Source of the DNA: CAYMRB01 sp964392615
Lineage (GTDB): Bacteria > Planctomycetota > UBA8108
Reading direction: 5' to 3'
NCBI GenBank assembly: GCA_964392615.1
Contig: CAYMRB010000038.1
Coordinates: forward strand, 1-37,260
Length of the DNA: 37,260 nt
A program made the translations under genes and the position numbers. Below, in pieces: positions 1 to 8,811 of the stretch (its first letter is position 1; each line of letters starts with the position of its first letter). Under the pieces are notes generated by a model that saw only the letters and a program-made list of their open reading frames with translations, searched no databases and was not told the origin of the DNA.

Positions 1-2701
1 GCCAGTCATCCTCGCGTTCGCCGTTGAACGACATCTTGCGGAACCAGGCGAGCGGCGTCTCCATGCCGACCCGGCGCAGGAAGTCGAGCCCCGCCCACTG
101 ACGCCATATATTGCAGCCGTTCATGTAGAGCTGCTGGATGCCGTCGAAGTCGCGATCGTGATCGAACTGAATGCGATAGCTCAGCGGATTGCAGTTGCGC
201 GCGGAGCTTCCCCGCAGACGGATGCCGGCGTTGTAGTGCGACTTGCCGTCGGCGACGAAGGTGAGGTCGAGCATCACGTCGCTGCCGCGCGGTCGCGTCC
301 GGAACTCGTTCAGCGTCGCCCGGCGCATGACGACGCGGTAGACGGGCCGCACGAGCTCGGGCTCGGGCTCCTCGACCTGATAGAGGAACGCGCGGTCCGG
401 TGAGCCCTCCGGCACGGTGACGCTCGCATCGCCTGCGGCGCGCGCCGTGATCCAGAACGCGACGACCGTCCGATCGGACTGCGGCGGGACGTCCGCGCCG
501 AAGATCGAGTTGCCCGCGATGCCGTCATCGCCGACGCCGTCGTCGACCATTGCGACCTCCGTCGGCGGGCCATCGCCGTCGACCTCCCAGAAGAGCGATA
601 CCGACTCGAGCGGTGCATCGTCCGAGGCGGTCGCCAGCACGCGCACCGCGTCCGATGGAGTCGGCACGACCGGGGAGTGGCTGACGCCGACGACGATCGG
701 ATCGGGGTCCGGCTCGAAGCTCGAGTTCGGCGCACCCGGCGTACCGACCGCGGCGGCATCGCCCGTCGCAGCGCTCCACGCCGGACCGTAGCGGTTCGCG
801 AGGTTCGGGTGGCGCAGCTCGAGGCTCGGGCCGTCGCCGTCGGCCACTTCCGGCCAGCTGCCCTCGTCGGCGTAGCGGACGCGGTCGACGGCGTTGCCGA
901 TCGCATCGCGCAAGAGGACCGTCTCGGCGTCGTTGCGCAGGCCACCCGTCCACGGTCCGTGCACGCCCTCGATCAGGAAGAACTCGGCGACCGCAGCCGG
1001 ATTGCGCGCCACGACGGCGTAGCCGCCAGGCTCGATCGTCGCGCCGTCCGGGAACGTGAACGAGATGCCGCGCGTGAAGCTCCAGCCCGCGACCGAGACC
1101 GCTTCGTCGGATCGATTGTGGAGCTCGATCCACTCACCGGTCGGACTTCCGTCCATCGGGTGGTACATGATCTCGTGGATCACGACGCGGTCCTCGAACT
1201 CGCCGGTATTCGGCGCGTCGCGAGTCGGTGTCGTGAAGACGACGCGATCGTCGTCGCCGTCCGGCAGTCGGCCCACAGACTGCGTCGCGGTCATCGCGCG
1301 CGGGTTCAAGGCGTCGACGAAGCGATGATCCGTCGTCGTCAGGATCAGCGTCTGGATGGCGTCGAGCTCGAATCCGAGCTGTGCCTCGGTCATCACGAGT
1401 CGCCCGTGCGGCGGGATTTCCGTGCCGTCGGCGATCGCGTAGTCGCCAGCTTCCGGCTGTGCCGCGAGCTGACGGGCGCCGACGTCGAGCGGTTCGTCCG
1501 TCGTGTTGTACAGCTCGACCCAGCCCGTGCCCTCGCCGGCCATGGCGATCTCGTTGATGACGAGGTCGCGCGGCGCGGGATCGAGCGTCGGCGGCGGGTC
1601 GGGCGGATCCACCGGCTGCATCCTCACTTCGAGCGCCGGGTGAAGGGAGAAGTCCGAGCTTCCGAGGTCGGTGTTGTGACCTTGGATCGCGAGGGTGTTC
1701 GTTCCGTCGATCAGCACGGTCGGATCATCGACCGTGAAGCGCTCGATGAATCCGGCCTCGTGGCTATTCCCGGTGCCGTCGTCCCAGTTCTCGCCGGCGA
1801 TGTTCGCGCGCGCGATCTCGACGCCGTTGAGGTATGCGATGAATCCGTCGTCGTAGTCGATGGACAGGATCAGCGACTCGATCTGATCCAGTTCGCGATC
1901 GAAGTCGAACCGGTGCCGGATGAAGAGCGTCAGGAAACTGCCCTCCATGTCGGCGAGAACGGTCGCGTCGTCGTCATCCCCGTAGCCGAAGCCAGCTGGC
2001 CCCTCGTCCCAACCGTCGTCGTCGAAGTCCGCCTCACGCCACGCGCCCGGAGGCGCCGCGTCGCCGCGGAGATAGCGCCAGTCGGCGCCCAGAGGGATGA
2101 GCTCGACGCGCTCGCCCTGCTCCGCCGCGTTCTCGTGTACGATGACGGTGTTCTCGCGTCCGGGCGTGCCGCCGACGAGGATCGACGCGGCCCAGCCGCG
2201 CGGGTCGGACTCCTCGCGCCGCGCGGACAGGCGCTCGAGCGATGGGCCGAGCCCGTCGGCGGCTGCCGGCCAATGGCCGGAGTCGTCGATCTCGACGAAC
2301 GACGCGAGGTACGCGTCGGCGGTCCAGAGCTTGAGCACTTCGCCCCCGTTCGACAGATTGCCGGACCAATCGCCGAGGACCGTCGCGGGGTCGACATCCG
2401 GCCGGGCCGCGATCGCATCTCGGTTGCCCGCGATCACGACATAGGCGTCAGGGGCGACGGTCGTTCCGGGCGGGATGAGGAACTCGACCCCGCCGACGAG
2501 GGCCCAACCCCCGATGTCGACCGCCCCCGTGCCGCGGTTGTACAACTCGATGAACTCGCTGTCCTGGCTGCCGTCCGCCGGGTGGTAGTGAACCTCGTTG
2601 AGGACCACGGTCGGCGGAGCGGACCGCAGCGGCCCGGCGAGCAGGAGGCCGGCGACCAGCAGGCTCACGCGTATCGGTGTGCAGCGAAGAGCCGGCCTCA
2701 T
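1..2701 (-). CDS. Secreted lamin-tail-domain / CotH-kinase-like protein, 3' end beyond window
   Basis: The frame is open for 900 codons from ATG at 2701 to the window edge, so the C-terminus is missing. Residues 1-28 form a signal peptide with a hydrophobic LLVAGLLLAG core. Three lamin-tail (LTD) domains follow at about 30-140, 365-470 and 503-640, each with the pattern NEV/IxYHP...DSEFIELYNR or EWIELHNRS. Between LTD1 and LTD2 (about 195-350) lies a jelly-roll-like module with FGYGDDDDATVL and DDGFIAYLNGVEIAR. An Ig-like segment lies at about 645-770. From about 790 the sequence matches the start of a CotH domain: YRVVM, then IRLRGSSARNCNPLSYRIQF and DFLRRVGMETPLA. LTD domains are common in secreted bacterial proteins with nuclease, phosphatase or CotH modules; CotH is a kinase-like spore-coat fold. 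Cell-surface protein kinase or adhesion roles are inference. It is divergent from the sialidase gene. Long open frames on the opposite strand are codon shadows. Confidence 0.85.
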   Translation of the reverse strand, partial: MRPALRCTPIRVSLLVAGLLLAGPLRSAPPTVVLNEVHYHPADGSQDSEFIELYNRGTGAVDIGGWALVGGVEFLIPPGTTVAPDAYVVIAGNRDAIAARPDVDPATVLGDWSGNLSNGGEVLKLWTADAYLASFVEIDDSGHWPAAADGLGPSLERLSARREESDPRGWAASILVGGTPGRENTVIVHENAAEQGERVELIPLGADWRYLRGDAAPPGAWREADFDDDGWDEGPAGFGYGDDDDATVLADMEGSFLTLFIRHRFDFDRELDQIESLILSIDYDDGFIAYLNGVEIARANIAGENWDDGTGNSHEAGFIERFTVDDPTVLIDGTNTLAIQGHNTDLGSSDFSLHPALEVRMQPVDPPDPPPTLDPAPRDLVINEIAMAGEGTGWVELYNTTDEPLDVGARQLAAQPEAGDYAIADGTEIPPHGRLVMTEAQLGFELDAIQTLILTTTDHRFVDALNPRAMTATQSVGRLPDGDDDRVVFTTPTRDAPNTGEFEDRVVIHEIMYHPMDGSPTGEWIELHNRSDEAVSVAGWSFTRGISFTFPDGATIEPGGYAVVARNPAAVAEFFLIEGVHGPWTGGLRNDAETVLLRDAIGNAVDRVRYADEGSWPEVADGDGPSLELRHPNLANRYGPAWSAATGDAAAVGTPGAPNSSFEPDPDPIVVGVSHSPVVPTPSDAVRVLATASDDAPLESVSLFWEVDGDGPPTEVAMVDDGVGDDGIAGNSIFGADVPPQSDRTVVAFWITARAAGDASVTVPEGSPDRAFLYQVEEPEPELVRPVYRVVMRRATLNEFRTRPRGSDVMLDLTFVADGKSHYNAGIRLRGSSARNCNPLSYRIQFDHDRDFDGIQQLYMNGCNIWRQWAGLDFLRRVGMETPLAWFRKMSFNGEREDDW

Positions 2702-3006
2702 GGCAGAAGATGCTGGAAAGTCTTTCAACGTAATGACTTGCAGGTGAGAGGGCCGTCGTCGCTCAACCGCAAACCCTCCGGCAACCGTCGTTCGATGGGC
2801 TGCCGGTCGGCGAGCGCTGGCAGGAAGTTCTGCCGTGATTCCCAACATTGTCATCCTCGTTTCGCCGGGACACAAGCGAATTGGCGGCGTCGAAATCGCC
2901 GGGCTCCGGGCCTGACGACGCCCGCGGCGTTGCGGGCGTCCTGAGCGGCGCGGACAATGGGCGGCCCGTCGACGGGCTGCCGATTCTCCATGGAGCACCG
3001 CGGACG
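2702..3006. other. Divergent intergenic region between CotH/LTD and sialidase genes
   Basis: This 305-base stretch separates two divergent genes and should hold both promoters. I see no gene and no convincing -35/-10 pair. The main structure is a perfect inverted repeat at 2917-2940, listed separately. A GGAG lies about 10 bases before the sialidase ATG. An open frame continues upstream of 3007 to 2848, but its residues look non-coding and it has no signal peptide. Confidence 0.6.
2917..2940. promoter_or_regulatory. 9-bp perfect inverted repeat in sialidase leader
   Basis: GACGCCCGC (2917-2925) and GCGGGCGTC (2932-2940) are perfect inverted copies with a 6-base spacer. They lie about 66 bases upstream of the sialidase start and in the divergent region. 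It could be an operator or a leader hairpin, or chance in GC-rich DNA. No function is demonstrated. Confidence 0.3.
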
Positions 3007-4194
3007 ATGCTCATGTCGCCCTCATTTCTGTCGCAAATCGTCTTGGCCGCCACGCTGGCGGCGCCGCCTCCCGACATGGAGGCGCAGCTGCTGTTCCCGC
3101 CGCAGCCCAAGCACGTGCATTCTTCCAGCATCGTGCAGACGCCGGCGGGCGACCTGCTCGCGTGCTGGTACTACGGCTCCGGTGAGCGGCGCGCGAACGA
3201 CGTGCGCATCGACGGCGTGAGGTACTCCCGCGCGACGGGCCGCTGGAGCGCCGCGTTCACGATGGCGGACACGCCGGCCCTGCCGGACTGCAACCCGGTG
3301 CTCTTCGTCGGTCCGCGGGGCCGGCTGTGGCTCTTCTGGGTCGTCGTCCAGGCCAACCGGTGGGAGCATGCCGTGCTGAAGTACCGCCGCGCCGATCGCC
3401 CGGACGGCGATGGCCCGCCGCGGTGGTCCTGGCAGGACACCATCCACCTCGTGCCCGGCGACAGCTTCGCCCGTTCGCTGCGCGACGGCTTCGACGCGCA
3501 CGATCTCGACGAGGACATGTGGGCGGAGTACGCGCGGCCGTACTCGAAGATGCTCGTCGAGGCCGCAGGGGATCCGATCAAGCGCCAGACGGGTTGGATG
3601 ACGCGGACGCACCCGCTCGCGCTGCCGAGCGGTCGCATTCTGCTGCCGCTCTACTCGGACGGGTTCAACGTGTCGCTCGTCGCGATGACGGACGACGGCG
3701 GCGAGACGTGGCGCGCGAGCCGTCCGATCGTCGGCCTCGGCCCCATCCAGCCCTCGATCGTCCGGCGGCGAAGCGGCGAGCTCGTCGCATACTTGCGCGA
3801 TTCCGGCAAGGCGCCGGCGCGCGCGCTCGTGAGTCGATCGACCGATGACGGCGCGACCTGGTCCCCGGCGATCGACAGCGCCATCCCGAACCCCGGCTCG
3901 AGCCTCGAGTGCATCGCGCTCCGAGATGGCCGCTGGCTGATGGTCTACAACGACACCGAGCGCGGCCGGCACAGCCTCGCGGTCGCGCTGTCCTCAGACG
4001 AAGGGCGCACTTGGAACCATCGCCGCCACCTCGAGCGCGTCGCCGCCGGAGCGCGCGGCTCGTTCTCGTATCCGTCGGTCATCCAGGCGCGCGACGGCAC
4101 GATTCACGTCACGTACTCGTACTCGGTCGCGGCGGGGGAGTCCATCAAGCACGCGCGGTTCGAGCCGGCGTGGGTCGAGGGCCGCGACGGATGA
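3007..4194 (+). CDS. Exported sialidase-like (BNR/Asp-box) six-bladed propeller protein
   Basis: The 395-residue product starts at ATG 3007, where a short signal peptide (MLMSPSFLSQIVLAATLAAP) begins and GGAG sits about 10 bases upstream. Three Asp-box motifs are visible: TDDGGETW at 228-235, STDDGATW at 278-285 and SSDEGRTW at 329-336. FSYPSVIQARDGTIHVTYSY near the C-terminus and SSLECIALRDGRWLMVYND are typical of BNR-repeat sialidase-family proteins (GH33-like or PF13088). GH33 enzymes release terminal sialic acid. Many environmental homologues have unproven substrates, and I did not confirm the full Arg triad and Tyr/Glu pair. It ends 15 bases from a convergent small membrane protein gene. 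It would act outside the cytoplasm. Alternative: a non-sialidase propeller glycosidase. Confidence 0.8.
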   Translation: MLMSPSFLSQIVLAATLAAPPPDMEAQLLFPPQPKHVHSSSIVQTPAGDLLACWYYGSGERRANDVRIDGVRYSRATGRWSAAFTMADTPALPDCNPVLFVGPRGRLWLFWVVVQANRWEHAVLKYRRADRPDGDGPPRWSWQDTIHLVPGDSFARSLRDGFDAHDLDEDMWAEYARPYSKMLVEAAGDPIKRQTGWMTRTHPLALPSGRILLPLYSDGFNVSLVAMTDDGGETWRASRPIVGLGPIQPSIVRRRSGELVAYLRDSGKAPARALVSRSTDDGATWSPAIDSAIPNPGSSLECIALRDGRWLMVYNDTERGRHSLAVALSSDEGRTWNHRRHLERVAAGARGSFSYPSVIQARDGTIHVTYSYSVAAGESIKHARFEPAWVEGRDG

Positions 4195-4209
4195 GATCGC
4201 GCCGCGCGC

Positions 4210-4605
4210 TCACCGAAAGAGCGACTTGATCCGCGTCTGCAGCAGGTGGTTCCCGCACACCATGTAGACCGCGACAAAGGCCACGTATGCCACGGCGCCG
4301 ATCCCTGACGAGAACATCGGCCAGATCGTCGCGAACAGGAGGAACGGCAGCCAGAAGAACAGGATGCGCGCCCACTCCTGCCGCAGCGCGATCCCGATGC
4401 CCAGCGGGAGGTGTCCGAGCAGGATCGGGATCGCGATGAAGGCGAGCACCGAACGCAGGCGAGGCTCGCCGACGACGGCGACTGTGTACACTGCGCCCAT
4501 CACCGTGACCAGCACGCACCAGAAGACGACGAACTTCAGCGGTGCCGCTTCCTTGCGGGTCAGCGGTCGTTCCTCAGCATCCGGTCGATCGTCTTCCTCG
4601 GCCAC
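4210..4605 (-). CDS. Small multi-pass membrane protein of unknown function
   Basis: The 131-residue product has a charged N-terminus (MAEEDDRPDAEERPLTRKEA) followed by about four hydrophobic segments: FVVFWCVLVTVMGAVYTVAV, SVLAFIAIPILLGHLPLGIG, ILFFWLPFLLFATIWPMF and IGAVAYVAFVAVYMVCG. It ends with a basic tail (TRIKSLFR). No catalytic motif or recognised family is visible. It converges on the sialidase gene with a 15-base gap. The scaffold gap lies just upstream of its start, so its promoter and upstream neighbour are uncertain. Confidence 0.65.
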   Translation of the reverse strand: MAEEDDRPDAEERPLTRKEAAPLKFVVFWCVLVTVMGAVYTVAVVGEPRLRSVLAFIAIPILLGHLPLGIGIALRQEWARILFFWLPFLLFATIWPMFSSGIGAVAYVAFVAVYMVCGNHLLQTRIKSLFR

Positions 4606-4649
4606 GGCGCCCTCCTCGGCAGAAGGATGACTGTAACCGATCGCGACCC

Positions 4650-4707
4650 GGGGGGTAGGCCCCCCCCCCCCCGCGGGGGGGCCGCCCCGCGGGGGGCNNN
4701 NNNNNNN
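4650..4707. other. C/G homopolymer tract and ten-N scaffold gap
   Basis: A run of about 13 C follows GGGGGGTAGG, then GCGGGGGGG, CCGCCCCGCGGGGGG and ten Ns at 4698-4707. Such self-complementary C/G runs beside a short N run suggest a scaffold join or unresolved hairpin. The true distance and order across the gap are unknown. Any open frame read through it is artificial. Confidence 0.9.
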
Positions 4708-4710
4708 CCC

Positions 4711-4748
4711 GGGCTGTCGCCCCCCTCGCCCGAGAGGGGCGACAGCCC
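4711..4748 (-). terminator. Strong hairpin just after the HEAT-repeat gene
   Basis: GGGCTGTCGCCCC (4711-4723) pairs perfectly with GGGGCGACAGCCC (4736-4748). After one mismatch, CTC/GAG adds three pairs around a GCCC loop. It starts 7 bases beyond the stop of the minus-strand HEAT gene, as expected for a terminator. No U tract is visible because the adjacent sequence runs into the scaffold gap. It could act on both strands. Confidence 0.5.
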
Positions 4749-4755
4749 GTCGTCG

Positions 4756-7700
4756 TCACCGCGCGCTGAGCGCGTCGAGCGCCGCGTCGACCGCCTGCCG
4801 CACGCTCGCGTCGTCGTCCTTGCGCTGGCGCACGAGGGCCGGCAGCGCGCGCGGGTCCTTCAGGCGGCCGAGCGACTCCGCGGCGGCGCGGCGCACCGCG
4901 GCGTCGTCGTGCGTCAGCAGCCGGAGGAGCTCATCGAGGGCGGAGCGGTCCGCGGCTTGCGGCGCGTCGTCGATCAACCGCGTGGTCTCGAGGTAGAAGC
5001 GGTACGCGTCGATCGATGCGCGTGCCACCTTCCGCACCTCCTCGTCCGAATCGCGCAGGAGCTCCGCGAGCTTCGGAAGCAGCGCGCGATCGAACGTCTC
5101 GCCGACGACGCCGACCGCGGCGCGGCGGACGAGGTTGTCGCTCGAACCGAGCTGGCGGATGAGCAGCGCGCGGGCTCGCGGGTCGTCGATGTCGCCGAGC
5201 TCCTCGACCGCCTTCGTGCGGTAGCTCTTCCACCGCTCGTCGGTGATCATGCGCTCGACGACGTCGATCGCCGCCGCGCTTGGATAGTGGCTGAGGCTCC
5301 AGACGATGCGAGTAGAGCCGCTCTTCGGGAAGTTCTCCTCGAGCAGCGCTTCGCAGAGCGGTGCCAGCGCGCGCGGGTCGCCGTAGGCTCGGAATGCGTC
5401 GATGAGCAACTCGAGGGCGTTCTCATTGCGCTCGAACTTGCGCTCGGCCGCAAAGCGCTCGAGGAGTCGGGGCAGGTCGCGCGGGTCGCGGCGCTCGCCG
5501 AGCTCCTTGACAGCCCGCTGGCGAAACGCGGAGCCGGGGAAGTCGAGAACGTGCAGGCATGCGGCGCGGCCCGGCTCGCCGCCGATCGCGATGAGCGCCT
5601 TGAGCGCCGCCGTGCTGACGGGTGCTTCGCCGCTGCCGCCGTCGTGGTCGAGCTTCGCGGCGAGTCGATCGAGCACGTCCGGGTGGCGCTCGAGGGCACC
5701 GATGTCCCGTCTGCCGAGCGCCTCCGCCGCGGCCGCACACACGCGGGACTCGGGGTCGTCGAGGGCTCCGGCGAGTGCGGCGACGCGCTGGTCGACGTCG
5801 GTCGCGTTCTCGCTGCCGGTCGCGCCGAGGCACCGGACCGCCGCCGCGCGCAGGCGGGGGTCTTCGGCCTCGAGCTGTGCGATGGCGGCCGACGTGACCG
5901 CCGGGTCCGGGAATCGGCCGAGCACCTTGAGCAGACCGATCCGCAGCGACGGCTTGACGCTCGCGACGACGTCGGCGATCGCCGGCACGTGCGATGGCTG
6001 AACGAGCTGCTCGACGACGGCGAGCGCCTCCTTCGGGTACAGCGTCTCGCGATCGGCGAGGATCTCGATGGCGCGCGGCACGACATCGGGGGGCGCGTTG
6101 TCCGTGAGCGCCCGCTGAGCGCGGTCGGCGATCCGAGCATCGCGGTCGGCGAGGCGCTCGACGACCGGGGCGAGGCAGCGGGGACTTTCGTACGCCCTGA
6201 GCGTGTCGATCGCTTCGATCCGGATGAGCGACTCGGCGCTGTCGAGGAGTCTCGTCACCTTCGTCGTGACGCGTTCGTCGTCGTAGCCGGTCGCGGCCGC
6301 GAGTGCGGAGGCCACGAGCGCGGTGTCCGATGCCTCGAGGCTCGCGAGCACGAGCGGCAGCCCGCGCGGCAGGCCAGCGAAGCGGGAGGGGACGGTCCTG
6401 CTTCGAGAGGGCATTCGGGACATAGAGCGTCCGCGAACGACGGTACGTCTCCCTGATCGACCGGGGTCGAGCAGCGCCAGGAGCTTCTGGCGGCCCGCCG
6501 CATCGATCCGCGCGTGACGTTCGAAGGCCGCGGCGACGAGGTCGTCGCGCTCGGCGGAGGAGAAGAGGCCAATCGCGTCATCGGCGAGGTCTCCGAGCTC
6601 CGGCAGCCGCCGCGATAGCTCTTCGAGGGTATCGGCGCCTTGGAAAGTACGGGTCAGCATGGTCCACGCGCGCGTCTTTCGGCCCGACGACGCGCCGCTC
6701 GCCAACAGGGCGACGATGTCCGGGATGACGTCGCGGGACGCGAGCGATCCGAGCCCGTTGAGAGCCTCCTGAACGACCTTGTCTTCGCCGTCGTCCAGAA
6801 GGTGCCGCAGGGTCGCGACGGCCTCCTTGCGTCCGGAGAGCGCGAGGATGCGTGTCGCCTCGTAGCGCATGACCGCATCGGCGTGGCCGGTCAGGCGCGC
6901 GATCGCAGCGAGAGCGGCGTTTCCCGCCTCGCCCTCCGGCCAGAAGTCCCGCACGGGCGCGGCCCGACCCGCCTGCCGCGCGCTCTGAACGTGGCGTGAC
7001 AGCAGGCTCAGCGCGCTTGCGACGACCCTCCGCGACTCGTCGTCGAGAAGATGCGCCGTGAGCGGAATCGTGATGTCTACGGCTCCCTTGAGATTCTTCA
7101 CCTCACGGACGGCGGCGTACCGCACGCGCTCGTCGCTATCGGAGTACGACGCCTCGAAGACCGGCAGGAACCGCTGGTGATCCGCGAACTCGCCGAGCGC
7201 CTCGATGGCCGCGATGCGCACGGCTGGATCCGCGTCCTTCACCAGCCCCACGAGACCGTCGATCGCCTCGCGGTCCTCCACGTTGCCGAGCGCCGTCGCG
7301 GCAGCGGCCCTGATCTGCGCCGAGCGATCCGTCAGCAGCCCGCGCAGGACCGGCGGCCACGCGCGCGCCTTCGACTTGCCGAGCTCGGTCGTCAGGCTCA
7401 CCCGGACGATCTCGTCGCCGCCGCGCAACGCGCCGAGGACGGCGCTGACGACGCTCGGATCCTCGTCGGCGAAGTCGACCAGCAGCTCGCCGGCGTGGAT
7501 CGTCGTGAAGTAGTCGCCCGAGCCGAGAAGCGGCAGCAGGTAGCGCGCCGACTTCGGTCCGATCGAACGCAGACGATCGACGGTGGCCGTGCGCACGTCG
7601 GCGCTGTCATCGCGTAGGCGTGCGATGAGGCTCTCGACCTTCATCCGGAAGAGCGCTTGCTCCTCCGTCTCGCCGGCGATTTCCGCGCGCGCGGCGTCAG

Positions 7701-8022
7701 CGACGTCGGTGACGTCCGCGAAGTCCGCGAGGACGCGCTCGAGAGCCTGGCGGCTTTCGTCGGCGCGTTGCAGCTTGCCCAGGCACGTCGCGCTGCGATA
7801 GAGCGCTCGTGCCCGCAGTGGTTTCGGCACCTTGGCGTCGGCTACGAGAGCGCGATAGGCCGCGAGGGCATCCTCGAAGCGGCTCTCGGCAAGCTCGTGG
7901 TACCACGCGGCCTGGAAGCGCTCCTCGGCAGTCGGCGGGCGTTCGTCCGCGGCGAGGAACGCAGTGCAGAACAGAGCGATGGCGACGAGGACGGCGGGGT
8001 AGGAGGGGCTGGTTCTCGACAT
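4756..8022 (-). CDS. Exported TPR/HEAT-repeat scaffold protein
   Basis: The 1088-residue product starts at ATG 8022 with AAAAGGAG about 7 bases upstream. Residues 1-25 form a signal peptide ending near FLAADE. Residues 30-115 look like TPR helices (ALAAYRALVADAKVP, RALYRSATCLGKLQ). The rest is a long array of HEAT/PBS-lyase-type repeats, such as AQIRAAAATALGNVEDREAI, PAVRIAAIEALGEFAD and DAAVRRAAAESLGRLKDPRAL, up to the C-terminus. Such solenoids bind proteins and rarely catalyse reactions. Partners are unknown. Residues 520-558 are Arg/Ser-rich (RSGRR, RGRSMSRMPSRSR), do not fit the repeat and use poor third-position GC, so a local frameshift pair or assembly error is possible. It is monocistronic in this window, with a hairpin after its stop. 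Confidence 0.85.
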   Translation of the reverse strand: MSRTSPSYPAVLVAIALFCTAFLAADERPPTAEERFQAAWYHELAESRFEDALAAYRALVADAKVPKPLRARALYRSATCLGKLQRADESRQALERVLADFADVTDVADAARAEIAGETEEQALFRMKVESLIARLRDDSADVRTATVDRLRSIGPKSARYLLPLLGSGDYFTTIHAGELLVDFADEDPSVVSAVLGALRGGDEIVRVSLTTELGKSKARAWPPVLRGLLTDRSAQIRAAAATALGNVEDREAIDGLVGLVKDADPAVRIAAIEALGEFADHQRFLPVFEASYSDSDERVRYAAVREVKNLKGAVDITIPLTAHLLDDESRRVVASALSLLSRHVQSARQAGRAAPVRDFWPEGEAGNAALAAIARLTGHADAVMRYEATRILALSGRKEAVATLRHLLDDGEDKVVQEALNGLGSLASRDVIPDIVALLASGASSGRKTRAWTMLTRTFQGADTLEELSRRLPELGDLADDAIGLFSSAERDDLVAAAFERHARIDAAGRQKLLALLDPGRSGRRTVVRGRSMSRMPSRSRTVPSRFAGLPRGLPLVLASLEASDTALVASALAAATGYDDERVTTKVTRLLDSAESLIRIEAIDTLRAYESPRCLAPVVERLADRDARIADRAQRALTDNAPPDVVPRAIEILADRETLYPKEALAVVEQLVQPSHVPAIADVVASVKPSLRIGLLKVLGRFPDPAVTSAAIAQLEAEDPRLRAAAVRCLGATGSENATDVDQRVAALAGALDDPESRVCAAAAEALGRRDIGALERHPDVLDRLAAKLDHDGGSGEAPVSTAALKALIAIGGEPGRAACLHVLDFPGSAFRQRAVKELGERRDPRDLPRLLERFAAERKFERNENALELLIDAFRAYGDPRALAPLCEALLEENFPKSGSTRIVWSLSHYPSAAAIDVVERMITDERWKSYRTKAVEELGDIDDPRARALLIRQLGSSDNLVRRAAVGVVGETFDRALLPKLAELLRDSDEEVRKVARASIDAYRFYLETTRLIDDAPQAADRSALDELLRLLTHDDAAVRRAAAESLGRLKDPRALPALVRQRKDDDASVRQAVDAALDALSAR

Positions 8023-8259
8023 GACGAGCTCCTTTTGCTCAGTGACCGTTGCGAATCCTACCCCGTAAGACCGACGGGGTTGTCAGCCCGGCGCGAGAAG
8101 TCGTTAGATCGTGTTAGCAGCCCTTCCTCAGCCGGCTGTTAGCCGCCGCAGGCCGTCAAGAACCCGCCCCGTTCGCCACGATAGAGGGAAGGGAGCCCCT
8201 CGCTTCCGAATCGATCGGTCTCGATCGCTTCCATTCCCCTGTTGGCACTGATAACCGTC
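8023..8259. promoter_or_regulatory. Divergent promoter region, HEAT gene / small membrane protein
   Basis: This 237-base stretch lies between two divergent starts and must serve both genes. GTTAG recurs at about 8102, 8113 and 8140, but without regular spacing. I cannot assign a promoter or operator with confidence. Confidence 0.3.
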
Positions 8260-8727
8260 ATGGCCGCGACGCAGACGCCGTCGAAGAGCGATAACATCGC
8301 CAAAAAGTTGCTCGAGCACGTCCCTCCTCACTTGAGAGACACCTTCACGGACGAGCAGCTCGAGGCGATTCGCGACGCGGCGGCCGACGCGTACGAGCCA
8401 CCGCGGCACATGATCGACTTCCGCACGGTCATCCCGCTCTACTTCACGCGCCTCTATCTGGTCTTCCTGCTCGGAAAGGACCGGCGGCATAGCGAGCAGC
8501 TCGGCGAGGCGTACCTGGACCGACGTCGCAAGGCGTACAAGACCGGTCGGATCGCCTTCGCGATCGTCTTCTTCGGGCCTCTCGTGTTGATGCTCCTCGG
8601 TCTCGTTCTCGTCGGCCTGTACGCGCTCAAGACCTCGTTGGGGATCGATCTGTTCTCCGACTTCCACGCGACGGACCTCCTGGAAGACGCGGACCTGCTG
8701 GAGGAGGCGGACGTGTCGGAGGAGTGA
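8260..8727 (+). CDS. Conserved hypothetical small membrane protein
   Basis: The product is 155 residues from ATG 8260; an in-frame TTG at 8242 is a weaker start. The N-terminal half is soluble and helical (DNIAKKLLEHVPPHLRDTF, EQLEAIRDAAADAY). It contains the segment IPLYFTRLYLVFLLGKDRRH, and short proteins with a similar F-RLYLVxLxGxDRR core occur in other bacteria with no known function. One clear membrane segment follows (IAFAIVFFGPLVLMLLGLVLVGLYA), then an acidic tail (LLEDADLLEEADVSEE). The tail and the basic stretch before the helix suggest a tail-anchored or single-pass protein. No enzyme motif is seen. It is convergent with the two-component operon. Confidence 0.7.
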   Translation: MAATQTPSKSDNIAKKLLEHVPPHLRDTFTDEQLEAIRDAAADAYEPPRHMIDFRTVIPLYFTRLYLVFLLGKDRRHSEQLGEAYLDRRRKAYKTGRIAFAIVFFGPLVLMLLGLVLVGLYALKTSLGIDLFSDFHATDLLEDADLLEEADVSEE

Positions 8728-8763
8728 GGGCGACCGTGAACGCGGTGACGAGCATTCGCGTCC

Positions 8764-8811
8764 TGCGTCTCTTCATGCGTCTCTTCATGCGTCTCTTCAT
8801 GCGCCCGTTCA
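8764..8811. repeat. Four tandem 12-bp repeats at the end of the response-regulator gene
   Basis: TGCGTCTCTTCA occurs three times exactly (8764-8775, 8776-8787, 8788-8799), followed by an imperfect copy TGCGCCCGTTCA (8800-8811). The last copy includes the stop codon of the response regulator. Read on the minus strand, each unit begins with TGA in the same frame, giving four successive in-frame stops. Confidence 0.85.

Noticed and set aside
677..2944. 755-codon open frame on the plus strand
   Set aside because: It is the antisense shadow of the CotH/LTD gene in the same codon register. The minus frame has a signal peptide and LTD motifs; the plus translation is Arg/Val/Asp-rich with no family match.
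4711..4748. Inverted repeat as an insertion sequence end
   Set aside because: There is no transposase or second copy, and its place just after a stop codon fits a terminator better.
4411..6456. 681-codon plus-strand frame crossing the Ns
   Set aside because: It reads through the scaffold gap and then runs antisense to the HEAT gene. It is an artefact of high GC.
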